Source: Sphingobacterium puteale
GTDB lineage: Bacteria > Bacteroidota > Bacteroidia > Sphingobacteriales > Sphingobacteriaceae
Assembly (NCBI RefSeq): GCF_003627955.1
Contig: NZ_RBWS01000004.1
Span: forward strand, 327,274 to 391,273
DNA length: 64,000 nt
Direction of reading: 5' to 3'
The position numbers and the translations under genes are program-made. Positions 28,737 through 37,457 of this stretch are shown here, piece after piece (the first letter of the stretch is position 1; every line of letters starts with the position of its first letter). The notes below the pieces were generated by a model. The model did not search any database. It was not told the origin of the DNA and saw only the letters and a list, made by a program, of their open reading frames with translations.

Positions 28737-30926
28737 ATGGAAATAGAAAAATCACTTTTCGACAATTTACAGGATTTTTTTGGTTTTGATACTTTTAAAG
28801 GAGATCAAGAGGCTATTATAACCAGTATTCTTCAAAAAAAGGATACGTTTGTTATTATGCCAACCGGGGGAGGGAAATCAATTTGTTATCAACTGCCAGC
28901 ACTCATGAGTGAGGGAACCGCAATTGTAATTTCCCCGTTGATTGCTTTAATGAAAAACCAAGTTGATCAGCTTCGTGCATTCGGTGGCGAAGATAGTATC
29001 GCTCATTTTTTGAACTCCTCACTGAACAAGAGTGAAATCACTCGGGTAAAGGAGGATGTGCTTGCGGGCAAGACCAAGTTACTGTATGTAGCTCCGGAAT
29101 CACTTGCAAAGCAAGATAATGTCGAGTTTTTGCATCAGATAACGGTGTCTTTTGTGGCCGTGGACGAAGCGCATTGTATCTCCGAATGGGGGCACGACTT
29201 TAGACCGGAATATCGCAAAATACGTCAGGTTATCAATGAGATAGGAGCGAATATTCCCATTATTGCCCTGACAGCAACTGCGACTCCGAAAGTACAATCC
29301 GATATTCGCAAAAACTTACAGATGAATGATGCTGTATTATTCAAATCATCATTTAATCGAAGCAATTTATACTATGAAGTACGTCCCAAAAAAGACGTCG
29401 TCAAAGAAATTGTACGGTTTATCAAGACAAAATCCGGTAAGACAGGTATCGTCTATTGCCTGAGCAGAAAAAAGGTGGAGGAAATAAGCGAGGTATTGAA
29501 CCTGAATGGGATCAAAGCGCTGCCGTATCACGCAGGACTTGATGCGAAGACCAGGGCTGATACACAAGATAAATTTCTGATGGAAGATGTAGAAGTGATT
29601 GTTGCCACAATTGCTTTTGGAATGGGGATTGACAAGCCGGATGTCCGCTATGTTATTCACCACGATATTCCAAAATCCATGGAAGGTTATTACCAGGAAA
29701 CTGGCCGGGCGGGTCGGGATGGAGGAGATGGCTACTGTTTGGCTTTCTACTCAGAGAAAGATGTGGAGAAGCTGACGAAATTCATGAAAGATAAACCTGT
29801 GGCCGAACGTGAGATCGGTACACAGATACTCAAAGAAGTTATTGATTATTCCGAATCAGCGGTCTGCCGCCGTAAACAGATTCTTCATTATTTCGGTGAA
29901 AATTTTGACGAACAGGGCTGTAGCAACATGTGCGACAATTGCCGTTCGGAAAAAGAATATTTTGAAGCCGAAGAGTCCTTGAAAGACATATTAGGCTTCA
30001 TTAAGGAACAGGGTGAGAAATTTGATGATCATCATGTCATCAATGTGATGATCGGCCAGAACAATCAACCTGTATCTTCCTACAAGCATGACGAACATCG
30101 CTTGTTCGGTTCAGGAAAAGACAAAGGCGTTATTTATTGGAAATCTTTGGTAAGACAGGCTGTGTTGGATAATTTCATTGAGAAAGATATTGACCATTAT
30201 GGCTTACTGAAACTGACCGACATCGGCCGACGTTATCTGGACAATCCATATCAGTTAAAGTTTGTTTTAAACCGGCCTATTGAAGGCGGAGAGAGTACAA
30301 GTGGAGAAGATGCCGGTCATGGTACCGGAGCGCTTGATACCACTTTACTTGGTATGCTCAAAGACTTGCGTAAAAAGATTGCCAAGAGTAAATCCCTGCC
30401 ACCTTTTGTTATCTTTCAAGATCCTTCTTTGGAAGAAATGTGTACACATTATCCCGTCAATATTGACGAATTAAAACAGATTCAAGGTGTAGGAAATGGT
30501 AAAGCGATTAAATTTGGCGCTTCCTTTATTGCGCTGATCAAAGACTATGTGGAGGAAAATGAAATCGACCGTCCTGTAGACCTGATTATCAAAAGTACAG
30601 CAAATAAATCCGCACTGAAAGTAGCGATTATCCAAAATATTGACCGCAAAATTGCGCTGGATGATATTGCTGCAGCAAAAGGGATTACCTACGAGGAAAT
30701 ATTAAAGGAAATCGAAACGATCGTTAACGCCGGTACGAAGATAAATATCAATTATTTTATAGATGAGATTATCGATGAGGATCGTCAGGATGAAGTATAC
30801 GATTACTTTAAAACAGCTGAAACTGATTCGATCAACGATGCGCTCAAAGAATTGGGAGGAGACGATTATACGTATGAAGATCTCCAATTGATGCGTATCA
30901 AATTCTTATCTGAATTGGGTAATTAA
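28737..30926 (+). CDS. recQ: ATP-dependent DNA helicase RecQ
   Basis: 3'-5' helicase of DNA repair and recombination. Helicase motifs are complete: MPTGGGKSICYQLP (Lys47), VDEAHCISEWGHDFR, LTATATPKV, and ATIAFGMGIDKPDVR with QETGRAGRDG. The RecQ zinc site follows (Cys in AVCRRKQ, then GCSNMCDNC), then a winged-helix RQC domain, an HRDC domain (about 535-615) and a C-terminal extension ending near residue 729 with a second helical part (SALKVAIIQNIDRKIALDDIAA) typical of Bacteroidota RecQ. It is 18 bases upstream of kdsA and probably cotranscribed. Confidence 0.96.
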   Translation: MEIEKSLFDNLQDFFGFDTFKGDQEAIITSILQKKDTFVIMPTGGGKSICYQLPALMSEGTAIVISPLIALMKNQVDQLRAFGGEDSIAHFLNSSLNKSEITRVKEDVLAGKTKLLYVAPESLAKQDNVEFLHQITVSFVAVDEAHCISEWGHDFRPEYRKIRQVINEIGANIPIIALTATATPKVQSDIRKNLQMNDAVLFKSSFNRSNLYYEVRPKKDVVKEIVRFIKTKSGKTGIVYCLSRKKVEEISEVLNLNGIKALPYHAGLDAKTRADTQDKFLMEDVEVIVATIAFGMGIDKPDVRYVIHHDIPKSMEGYYQETGRAGRDGGDGYCLAFYSEKDVEKLTKFMKDKPVAEREIGTQILKEVIDYSESAVCRRKQILHYFGENFDEQGCSNMCDNCRSEKEYFEAEESLKDILGFIKEQGEKFDDHHVINVMIGQNNQPVSSYKHDEHRLFGSGKDKGVIYWKSLVRQAVLDNFIEKDIDHYGLLKLTDIGRRYLDNPYQLKFVLNRPIEGGESTSGEDAGHGTGALDTTLLGMLKDLRKKIAKSKSLPPFVIFQDPSLEEMCTHYPVNIDELKQIQGVGNGKAIKFGASFIALIKDYVEENEIDRPVDLIIKSTANKSALKVAIIQNIDRKIALDDIAAAKGITYEEILKEIETIVNAGTKININYFIDEIIDEDRQDEVYDYFKTAETDSINDALKELGGDDYTYEDLQLMRIKFLSELGN

Positions 30927-30944
30927 AATTTTTATATAATTTAT

Positions 30945-31760
30945 ATGATCAATAAATACATTCCTGAAATAAAGAATGGAACCTCGCAGAATTTCTTTTT
31001 AATGGCAGGACCATGTGCGATTGAGGGAGAGGAAATCGCTTTGCGGATTGCTGAAAAAATTGTTACTATTACAGATAAACTCGATATTCCCTATATTTTC
31101 AAAGGTTCGTACCGTAAAGCCAACCGTTCGCGTTTGGATTCTTTTATGGGTATCGGTGATGAAAAAGCGTTGAAAATTTTGGACAAAGTAGGGAAGACTT
31201 TCGGTGTTCCGACCGTAACGGATATCCATGAAAGCCATGAGGCAGAAATGGCAGCGGCCTATGTCGATGTCCTTCAGATCCCGGCATTTTTATGCAGACA
31301 AACGGATCTATTGGTCGCTGCGGCAAAAACCAATAAAGTCGTTAACGTAAAAAAAGGACAATTTTTAAGTGCCGGGTCCATGAAGTTTGCAGTGGATAAG
31401 ATTTTGGAGTCTGGCAATGAGAAAGTTTTTTTGACAGATCGTGGGAATACCTTTGGCTATCAAGATCTGATTGTTGATTACAGGGGGATTCCTGAAATGC
31501 GTTCTTTTAATGTGCCGACAGTAATGGATTGTACACATTCACTTCAACAACCGAATCAGACATCCGGGGTAACAGGCGGAAAACCAGCATTGATCGAGAC
31601 CATTGCCAAAGCAGCGATTGCTGTCGGTGCTGATGGTCTATTTATTGAAACCCATCCTGATCCTGCAAACGCAAAATCCGATGGTGCAAACATGTTGCAC
31701 CTTGACCTACTCGAAGGACTGATGGAAAAATTAGTACGTGTTAGACAAGCTATTTTATAG
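30945..31760 (+). CDS. kdsA: 3-deoxy-8-phosphooctulonate synthase
   Basis: Condenses arabinose 5-phosphate with phosphoenolpyruvate to Kdo 8-phosphate for lipopolysaccharide core. The 271-residue TIM barrel shows LMAGPCAIEGEE, FKGSYRKANRSR, VPTVTDIHES, ADVLQIPAFLCRQTDLL-like segments and MDCTHSLQQPNQ. It is probably cotranscribed with recQ. Together with kdsD 2.3 kb away it supplies two consecutive steps of Kdo synthesis; the phosphatase and CMP transferase are not in the window. Confidence 0.96.
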   Translation: MINKYIPEIKNGTSQNFFLMAGPCAIEGEEIALRIAEKIVTITDKLDIPYIFKGSYRKANRSRLDSFMGIGDEKALKILDKVGKTFGVPTVTDIHESHEAEMAAAYVDVLQIPAFLCRQTDLLVAAAKTNKVVNVKKGQFLSAGSMKFAVDKILESGNEKVFLTDRGNTFGYQDLIVDYRGIPEMRSFNVPTVMDCTHSLQQPNQTSGVTGGKPALIETIAKAAIAVGADGLFIETHPDPANAKSDGANMLHLDLLEGLMEKLVRVRQAIL

Positions 31761-31781
31761 TATAATAAATAAATCGTAATA

Positions 31782-31808
31782 GAAAGGAGCCAATAGGCTC
31801 CTTTTTTA
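31782..31808 (+). terminator. terminator after kdsA
   Basis: AAAGGAGCC and GGCTCCTTT around AATA, followed by T residues. Confidence 0.85.
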
Positions 31809-31838
31809 ATCAATTCAAACTCAAATCTAAATTACGGT

Positions 31839-32384
31839 ATGTTTTTAAAAGCTTCTTTCATGGCACTCATGCTGTTCTCGCTTTTGATTGTTAAAGGACA
31901 GCAAAAATATACCTGGTTTTCTCCGTTTGAAGATAAACACGTCGAAGGCCGGCTTGACTACCAAAAGCTGACCGCTTTTAACCGACTTCCGGATGAACCG
32001 GAGAAGCAAGTCCGTAAGCCAGTATGGGATCGGGCAAATGCTGCCGGAGTCTACATTGATTTTCAGACATCGGCGTCAGAAATAATAGTGCAATATCAAG
32101 TTACTGGTATCCAACAACCCCGATCATCTTAACACAGCACAGTTCGGGAAATATTCATACGTTTTTAATGAAGATAAAAATAAAGAATACCAACAAAGCA
32201 GCCGTGTACTAAAGCAACATTTGAAAAATTACAGTCTCAGGGTGTTCGCCAGCTTTTTATGCTATCTAGTAGCGAATTGGAGCTGGACTTAAATTCTACG
32301 GTAGATTATGCCCACCCGAATGATCAGGGGATGGAACGTATTGCCAATGCTTATATTAAGCTGCTGAAGAAAGTGCTAAAATAA
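31839..32384 (+). pseudogene. SGNH/GDSL hydrolase gene with an internal deletion
   Basis: The first 97 codons carry a signal peptide (cleavage before QQKYTW) and the N-terminal beta domain found in Bacteroidota SGNH hydrolases: FNRLPDEPEKQVRKPVWD, then AGVYIDFQTSASEIIVQYQV. The frame stops at 32132. Downstream another frame reads LQSQGVRQLFMLSSSELELD and then VDYAHPNDQGMERIANAY to a stop at 32384, the usual C-terminus with the catalytic Asp-x-x-His (DYAH in place of DGVH). The middle, with the nucleophile serine block, is missing. The protein cannot be active. Confidence 0.75.
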
Positions 32385-32440
32385 AACCTTCATGCTTTCA
32401 CAAGCATACAAGTGATGAGAAAATCGACTGAAGGTTTTTT
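32383..32440 (+). terminator. hairpin terminator after the SGNH remnant
   Basis: AAAACCTTCA (32383-32392) pairs with TGAAGGTTTT (32429-32438), followed by T residues; TGCTT/AAGCA fold inside the loop. Confidence 0.5.
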
Positions 32441-32520
32441 ATCCCCCAATAAGCCAGTTGTAGTGAGCTCATGGATACCTTGAATGAAAAATACGACTCA
32501 AATAATAAAGACATTTGCGT

Positions 32521-32551
32521 AAAAAAGGGAAGTTTTTAGCTTCCCTTTTTT
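32521..32551. terminator. bidirectional terminator
   Basis: AAAAAAGGGAAG and CTTCCCTTTTTT around a short loop. On the minus strand it overlaps the stop of the DEAD-box-like gene. Confidence 0.75.
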
Positions 32552-33845
32552 ATTTCTTTTTTAATTTCATCGTCATCTTTGCTTTTTCACCCCCGCCATA
32601 ATTGAAAGTTTTGGCATTGCTTTCCTTCTTTTGATGAAATGCACCACCACGGGAACTGTCTTCCTGTTCGTCCTTGGTTGCTTTTTTCTTTTTATCATTT
32701 ACAGGATTGTAAATCTGAAGATCCTCTGGCAGATCCAATACGTCCATTCGCTTGCCAACTGCCTGTTCTATTTTTCGGACCATAGGAAGTTCCAGATCCG
32801 TCGAAAATGTCAAAACCACGCTATCCTCATTCTGTTCATTTTTGACTAAATGATTTAAAAATTCCTCCTTTTCATTTGGTAATTCAAATTGAAAAATAAA
32901 AGGAATATTTGCGAGATCAAATGTATTGGTGTTTTCTCGGGCAATGATCAAAACGCGAGTTTGCTCACTCTCTATGAAATCTGCCGTTGTTTCAAAACCA
33001 AAATCATCATAAAACAGTGGGTTTAGAATAGCGATTTCCTCTTTCTCTTGTTGAAATAGGCTAGTAGCAAGTTTTTGTGCTGTAAGCTTCGAGTTTACAA
33101 AAACAATTACCTTTTGAAAAACTTCTTTATCCCGTAAAAGATAATTCAACAAATTGATCTTGGTAGTGAAGTTGGGTAGCTGATATAACAAAAGATCCAG
33201 CGTGTCAATGGCTTCGCTTTCCAGTTCATCGACTTCTACCAATGCATAATCTTCATTTAGGTGCGTATCTATCATAGCATATAGTTTCTGATGCGCAACG
33301 GTACTGAAGACCAGGTGTTGTACTTTACCACAGCTTTCGGCCAATTCTCTTACAGGATTTTGCATGCCCTGTTTGATGATTTCTTCTGCATCATCGATAA
33401 TTAATGTTTGGATACGGTTTAGATTGAGAGCTAATTTGAGATAGATTGCCCGCGCACGGTTGGGAGTTGCCACGACAATATCCTTTCCGGCAACTAATTC
33501 TTCTATTTCCTCTTCCATACTTCCGCCAGCCCGTAAGCCGATGATGCGAAGATCTCTATTTTTGCTGAGTTGATAGAATTTTTCGACAATCTCGTCGATG
33601 CGTTCTTCATTGGGAGCAAGAATTAAAAACTTAGGTGCTTCATCATTTGTGAATTTTAATTTCATCAAGGTCGATAATACATAAGTTGTAGTCTTGCCAG
33701 CTCCCTCAGGAGCAATCGCAATTACATCTTGTCCGCCAAGAATTCTGGAGATACACCTACTCTGAATTTCCTTTGGAGCCAAATAACCGAGCTCGGTCAT
33801 TGTGGCAGTCAATCTTTTGCTTAATTTTAGTTTCTCTAACGACAC
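32550..33845 (-). CDS. degenerate DEAD-box helicase-like protein
   Basis: 431 residues with the two RecA-like domains of a DEAD-box RNA helicase. The Q-motif region (LGYLAPKEIQSRCI) and motif I (APEGAGKTT, Lys51) are kept, but motif II reads DDAE (151-154) rather than DEAD, motif III reads STV instead of SAT, motif Ia is PNEER, and motif VI (HRxGRxGR with the arginine finger) has no equivalent: after FQFELPNEKEEFLNHL comes KNEQ. A basic, low-complexity tail of about 50 residues follows (KKKKATKDEQ, then a Gly-Lys-rich end). The start is GTG. It may bind ATP and RNA without unwinding. Confidence 0.75.
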   Translation of the reverse strand: MSLEKLKLSKRLTATMTELGYLAPKEIQSRCISRILGGQDVIAIAPEGAGKTTTYVLSTLMKLKFTNDEAPKFLILAPNEERIDEIVEKFYQLSKNRDLRIIGLRAGGSMEEEIEELVAGKDIVVATPNRARAIYLKLALNLNRIQTLIIDDAEEIIKQGMQNPVRELAESCGKVQHLVFSTVAHQKLYAMIDTHLNEDYALVEVDELESEAIDTLDLLLYQLPNFTTKINLLNYLLRDKEVFQKVIVFVNSKLTAQKLATSLFQQEKEEIAILNPLFYDDFGFETTADFIESEQTRVLIIARENTNTFDLANIPFIFQFELPNEKEEFLNHLVKNEQNEDSVVLTFSTDLELPMVRKIEQAVGKRMDVLDLPEDLQIYNPVNDKKKKATKDEQEDSSRGGAFHQKKESNAKTFNYGGGEKAKMTMKLKKK

Positions 33846-33869
33846 GTATCCTATAGTTTATGTAAGCTG

Positions 33870-33877
33870 CAAAAATA
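33870..33877 (-). promoter_or_regulatory. -7 element of the DEAD-box-like gene
   Basis: TATTTTTG on the minus strand, 24 bases before the GTG start at 33845, which supports that start. Confidence 0.5.
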
Positions 33878-33898
33878 CACATTTAGTTTTGAGATCAG

Positions 33899-34228
33899 CT
33901 AATGTGCGCCCATTTTTGAGAATACATTAATAATAATAACCCCAGCGACAATCAGTGTCATTCCGATCACTGCAGCAGTATCTGGGATCTGTTTGAATAA
34001 AATCATACCGATCAATGTGATGGCAACAATGCCAATGCCCGACCAGATGGCATAGGAGATACCCACCGGTAAATACTTCAATGTTATGCTCAGGAAATAA
34101 AAAGCGATAATATAGCCAATGATGCAGACGAGGGTTGGTTTCCATAAACTAAACCCCTCGGACTTCTTTAAAAAAGTGGTGGCAAAAATTTCAGCGGTAA
34201 TCGCTAGGAATAAGTATATATATATCAT
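33899..34228 (-). CDS. small multidrug resistance (SMR) transporter
   Basis: A 109-residue inner-membrane protein with four predicted helices, of the EmrE/QacE/SugE family. The essential membrane glutamate is Glu13 in AITAEIFATTFLK, and the conserved GISYAIWSGIGIVAITLIG segment marks the family; the W in AIWSG fits the drug-exporting branch better than the guanidinium one, though this is not decisive. SMR proteins work as dimers that exchange protons for cationic drugs. It lies in a 50-base gap behind the DEAD-box-like gene, in the same direction. Confidence 0.9.
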   Translation of the reverse strand: MIYIYLFLAITAEIFATTFLKKSEGFSLWKPTLVCIIGYIIAFYFLSITLKYLPVGISYAIWSGIGIVAITLIGMILFKQIPDTAAVIGMTLIVAGVIIINVFSKMGAH

Positions 34229-34284
34229 CTTTAAGGAGTTTTTGTAATTTCTAGCATTTTTTTTTGCGATGTAGCAACTTTATA

Positions 34285-34292
34285 CAAAGCTA
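34285..34292 (-). promoter_or_regulatory. -7 element of the SMR gene
   Basis: TAGCTTTG on the minus strand, 57 bases before the ATG at 34228. Confidence 0.45.
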
Positions 34293-34407
34293 CACTTTTT
34301 GCTTTTTACTTGTTCCCAACGGCATGGTGTTTGCGAAATTGGAGCTATTGAAGTGGTGCAAATGACGCGGATCTATGTGTTTCTGGCAGATTTTGGCAGC
34401 AATTATA

Positions 34408-34439
34408 ATTGTTTATAAAAGTAAATTTATCTAAGTTTG
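34408..34439 (+). promoter_or_regulatory. promoter of the kinase/regulator operon
   Basis: TTG at 34409-34411, a 20-base spacer and TAAGTTTG at 34432-34439, 31 bases before the kinase ATG. Confidence 0.65.
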
Positions 34440-34470
34440 ACTAATCCACTAATGGGAATTAATAGACTTT

Positions 34471-36717
34471 ATGGGGTGTGTTCATGTTTTTTTTAAAACC
34501 TTTATTATATGCTTAGCTTTTCTATTCTCTTGTAGTCAGCTGTATGCACAGGAACAGTTGCAGGAGCTACAGAAATCATATTATAACCTTCCCTTAGGAA
34601 GTAAAGAGCGTTTTCTGCTGACCGGAAAATATGCGCAGGCGCTATATTTCGCGAATGAGAAAGCATTGGCAAGTCAGTTGCTCAACGATAATATTCAACT
34701 GGCCAAAAATTATCCGGATAAACAGTACTACGCTTATTTAAATTGCATTGCAGCAATGAACAGCTACAATGATCATCTCTTTGAAAAATCACGCTTTTAT
34801 CTGGAGCATGCAAAGTCCGTTCTGCCCATTATCAATGACAACAGTACCAAGGGGTATGTTTATTATTGTGATGGCTGGATTATGACAAGACAGAGCAAAG
34901 AGGATCAGGCGGTTTCACAGTTTCACAAAGCAATTTCCTTTTTGGAAAAGGCGCCACAGACAGATGCCAACATTGCGCGGAAATTGGCTATTTATAAGGA
35001 GTTAACAGCTATTTACGCCAATCAACGGAATTATGATTTTCAGGAGAAGTACACAAATCTTCTGCTAGAGACAGCCAAAGCCGGCCGAAACGTAAATAGT
35101 TTGTTCGATGCCTATATGCAGGCAGGTTATCTGTTTGAGGAAGAATATCGGTCAGATCGAACGAACCCAAACGTATTGAAGAAAGCCGAGGAACATTATC
35201 TCGAAGCTTACCGAATTGCAAAGAATAATCAGAAGAATCTTATTAACCCAACGGATATGGCCTATGTTTCCGTTAATTTAGCGAATCTATATCACGAATT
35301 CTATCCCGAAAATTCGGCTAAAAAAGCTACATCATTTGCTCAACAAGCCTTGCAAATTGCGCAGGAGACTGGACAATATGCACTTACTGTACCAGCTTAT
35401 GGCATATTGGCTGATGAAGCATTCAAAAATGGACATCGGGATCAGGGAAAAAAGTATCTACAGCAGGCGCTTTATAACTTACAGCGGGAACCACATTACG
35501 ATTACCAAGTAGGGCTCAGTCTTTACAGTAGACTTGCTGAAGTGAGCGTCGAAGAGGGTAGATATGAGGAAGCATTTCAGTATCAAAAGAGTTATATCAA
35601 AGTTTTCGAAGAGGCTTTCAATTCAGATAAGCTGGATAAAACCAAACAACTTGAAATTAAATATGAACGGGAACTGCAGAACCAAAAACTAATGCGGTTG
35701 CGATTGGAAGGGGAGAAAAAAGAACAACAGATCAAGTTGATGAAAGCCCTTAATGACCGACAAAATCAATTGGTCGAGAATTTAAAGTTAAATGAACTAA
35801 ATCGGACGCAACAGTTGAAAGTACTTCAGCTGGAACGGGACAAAAAGGAAAAAGACCTGCAGTTAAGCCGCCTGGAAAATGAACAGCGATTGCAGGAACT
35901 TGATGTTTCCAAACAGGAAATTGCTTTTAAATCGCGCATGAACTCGATCTATATCTGGTTATTTATTAGTTCTTTAATTGCTGTTATCTTGCTTTTTTAT
36001 GCCTATTGGCAGCGTTCCGACACGTTGAGGCAAAAGGAGCATCTACATGGCCTCGAAATCGAGAAAAATAACCAGCAGCATGCCATCAAAAATCTGACCG
36101 CCATGCTGGCCGGTGAAGAGAAAGAGCGGACACGTTTAGCTCGGGATTTACATGATGGTTTGGGGGGATTATTGTCGAGCACAAAACTTGGGTTGTCCTC
36201 GCTCAGCGATAAGGGAGACAATCAGCCCGCAGTTAAGGAAGGTATTACGCGGAGTATTGAACTATTGGATGATGCTGTCGATGAGCTGCGTAAACTCGCA
36301 CATAACCTGATGCCGGATCTGATTGTCAAATACGGTTTACAGGAAGCCCTAAGGGATTATGCGGCACGGATGAGTCAGCCTAATTGTCAGGTAGAGTGCG
36401 AATTTCTTCAGTTTGAATCCAATTTAAGTGTAGAGCATCAGATCTCGCTGTATAGAATCATTCAGGAACTTGTGAACAATGCATTGAAGCATGCCGAAGC
36501 AAGCAGTATCTTCATACAACTTTCTGTACATAATGAGCGTTTACATATAACAATAGAAGATGATGGCAAGGGATTTGATACCGAAAAGATAGATTTGCAA
36601 CATTCCGCAGGAATGCACAACATACAGTCAAGGCTTTCTTTTCTACATGGCGATATGAAGATTATGTCTTCGCCGGGTGAGGGAACTACGATAGAAATTG
36701 AGATGCCTCTTGTTTAA
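34471..36717 (+). CDS. TPR-containing sensor histidine kinase (HisKA_3)
   Basis: A membrane sensor kinase of 748 residues. A signal peptide (to about 26) leads to a periplasmic region of TPR-like helical repeats (about 30-400), a long coiled coil rich in Lys, Glu, Gln and Leu (about 400-488), one membrane helix (about 491-514), a HisKA_3 dimerisation domain with the phospho-acceptor His561 in ARDLHDGLGG, and an ATPase domain (NNALKHAEA, EDDGKGFD). The type is NarX/DesK-like. The gene is 12 bases upstream of its response regulator. The signal is unknown. Confidence 0.92.
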   Translation: MGCVHVFFKTFIICLAFLFSCSQLYAQEQLQELQKSYYNLPLGSKERFLLTGKYAQALYFANEKALASQLLNDNIQLAKNYPDKQYYAYLNCIAAMNSYNDHLFEKSRFYLEHAKSVLPIINDNSTKGYVYYCDGWIMTRQSKEDQAVSQFHKAISFLEKAPQTDANIARKLAIYKELTAIYANQRNYDFQEKYTNLLLETAKAGRNVNSLFDAYMQAGYLFEEEYRSDRTNPNVLKKAEEHYLEAYRIAKNNQKNLINPTDMAYVSVNLANLYHEFYPENSAKKATSFAQQALQIAQETGQYALTVPAYGILADEAFKNGHRDQGKKYLQQALYNLQREPHYDYQVGLSLYSRLAEVSVEEGRYEEAFQYQKSYIKVFEEAFNSDKLDKTKQLEIKYERELQNQKLMRLRLEGEKKEQQIKLMKALNDRQNQLVENLKLNELNRTQQLKVLQLERDKKEKDLQLSRLENEQRLQELDVSKQEIAFKSRMNSIYIWLFISSLIAVILLFYAYWQRSDTLRQKEHLHGLEIEKNNQQHAIKNLTAMLAGEEKERTRLARDLHDGLGGLLSSTKLGLSSLSDKGDNQPAVKEGITRSIELLDDAVDELRKLAHNLMPDLIVKYGLQEALRDYAARMSQPNCQVECEFLQFESNLSVEHQISLYRIIQELVNNALKHAEASSIFIQLSVHNERLHITIEDDGKGFDTEKIDLQHSAGMHNIQSRLSFLHGDMKIMSSPGEGTTIEIEMPLV

Positions 36718-36729
36718 TTAAAGTGTAAA

Positions 36730-37362
36730 ATGATAAAGATAGCGATTACGGATGATCACCCTCTTTTACTGGAGGGACTAAAAAATATTATTAATACCCA
36801 TGAAGATTTTGAGGTGGTGGGTATGTATGCAAGTGCTGTGGACTTATCCAAAAACATTGCCTCGGATGCGCCGCTTGTATTGTTACTGGATATCAATCTT
36901 CCCGATGCAAATGGAATTGATCTGGTAAAGGGATTGAAAGAGAGCTATAAAGAGCTAAAAATTATAGCTTTTAGTGTTCATAACGAACTAGCGGTAATCA
37001 ATAGTATATTAAATGAGGGAGCAGATGCTTATCTTCAAAAAAATGCCACCGGCACGGAGATCATTGCCGCCATATCTGATGTTTTGATCGGTAAGCGCTA
37101 CATCTGTGCCAAAACCCAGGTCATACTCAATAAGAAGACGGAAGCAGGACTGAAACAAGTTCCCAAACTTACCCGTCGCGAAAAGGAGATACTGACCTTT
37201 GTGGCTAAAGGAATGACAACCAATCAGATTGCTGAATCCTTATTTATCAGTTCACATACCGTGGAAAGTCACCGTAAAAATTTAATGGAAAAATTTCAGA
37301 CAAAAAGTGTGACCGCGGCGGTGAAATCTGCCATAGAATATGGTCTGATACGAGAAGCTTAA
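36730..37362 (+). CDS. LuxR/NarL-type response regulator
   Basis: 210 residues: a receiver domain with the acidic pair in ITDDHPLLLEG, the phospho-acceptor Asp54 in LLLDINLPD, and Lys near 104 in YLQKNA, then a LuxR helix-turn-helix (LTRREKEILTFVAKGMTTNQIAESL, VESHRKNLMEK). All conserved receiver residues are present, unlike the decayed regulator at 43779-43966. It is the natural partner of the upstream kinase. Targets cannot be told; the operon that follows after 95 bases is a candidate. Confidence 0.94.
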   Translation: MIKIAITDDHPLLLEGLKNIINTHEDFEVVGMYASAVDLSKNIASDAPLVLLLDINLPDANGIDLVKGLKESYKELKIIAFSVHNELAVINSILNEGADAYLQKNATGTEIIAAISDVLIGKRYICAKTQVILNKKTEAGLKQVPKLTRREKEILTFVAKGMTTNQIAESLFISSHTVESHRKNLMEKFQTKSVTAAVKSAIEYGLIREA

Positions 37363-37416
37363 AGGAAATCCTCGAATTACCTGAATTCAGGGATGAGAAT
37401 AGCCTCTTGCATTTGA

Positions 37417-37424
37417 TACTTTTG
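37417..37424 (+). promoter_or_regulatory. -7 element upstream of the unknown two-gene operon
   Basis: TACTTTTG, 33 bases before the ATG at 37458; no clear -33 element. Confidence 0.45.
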
Positions 37425-37457
37425 ATGCGATAGATAAGTAGTAGAAAGTATCAATGT

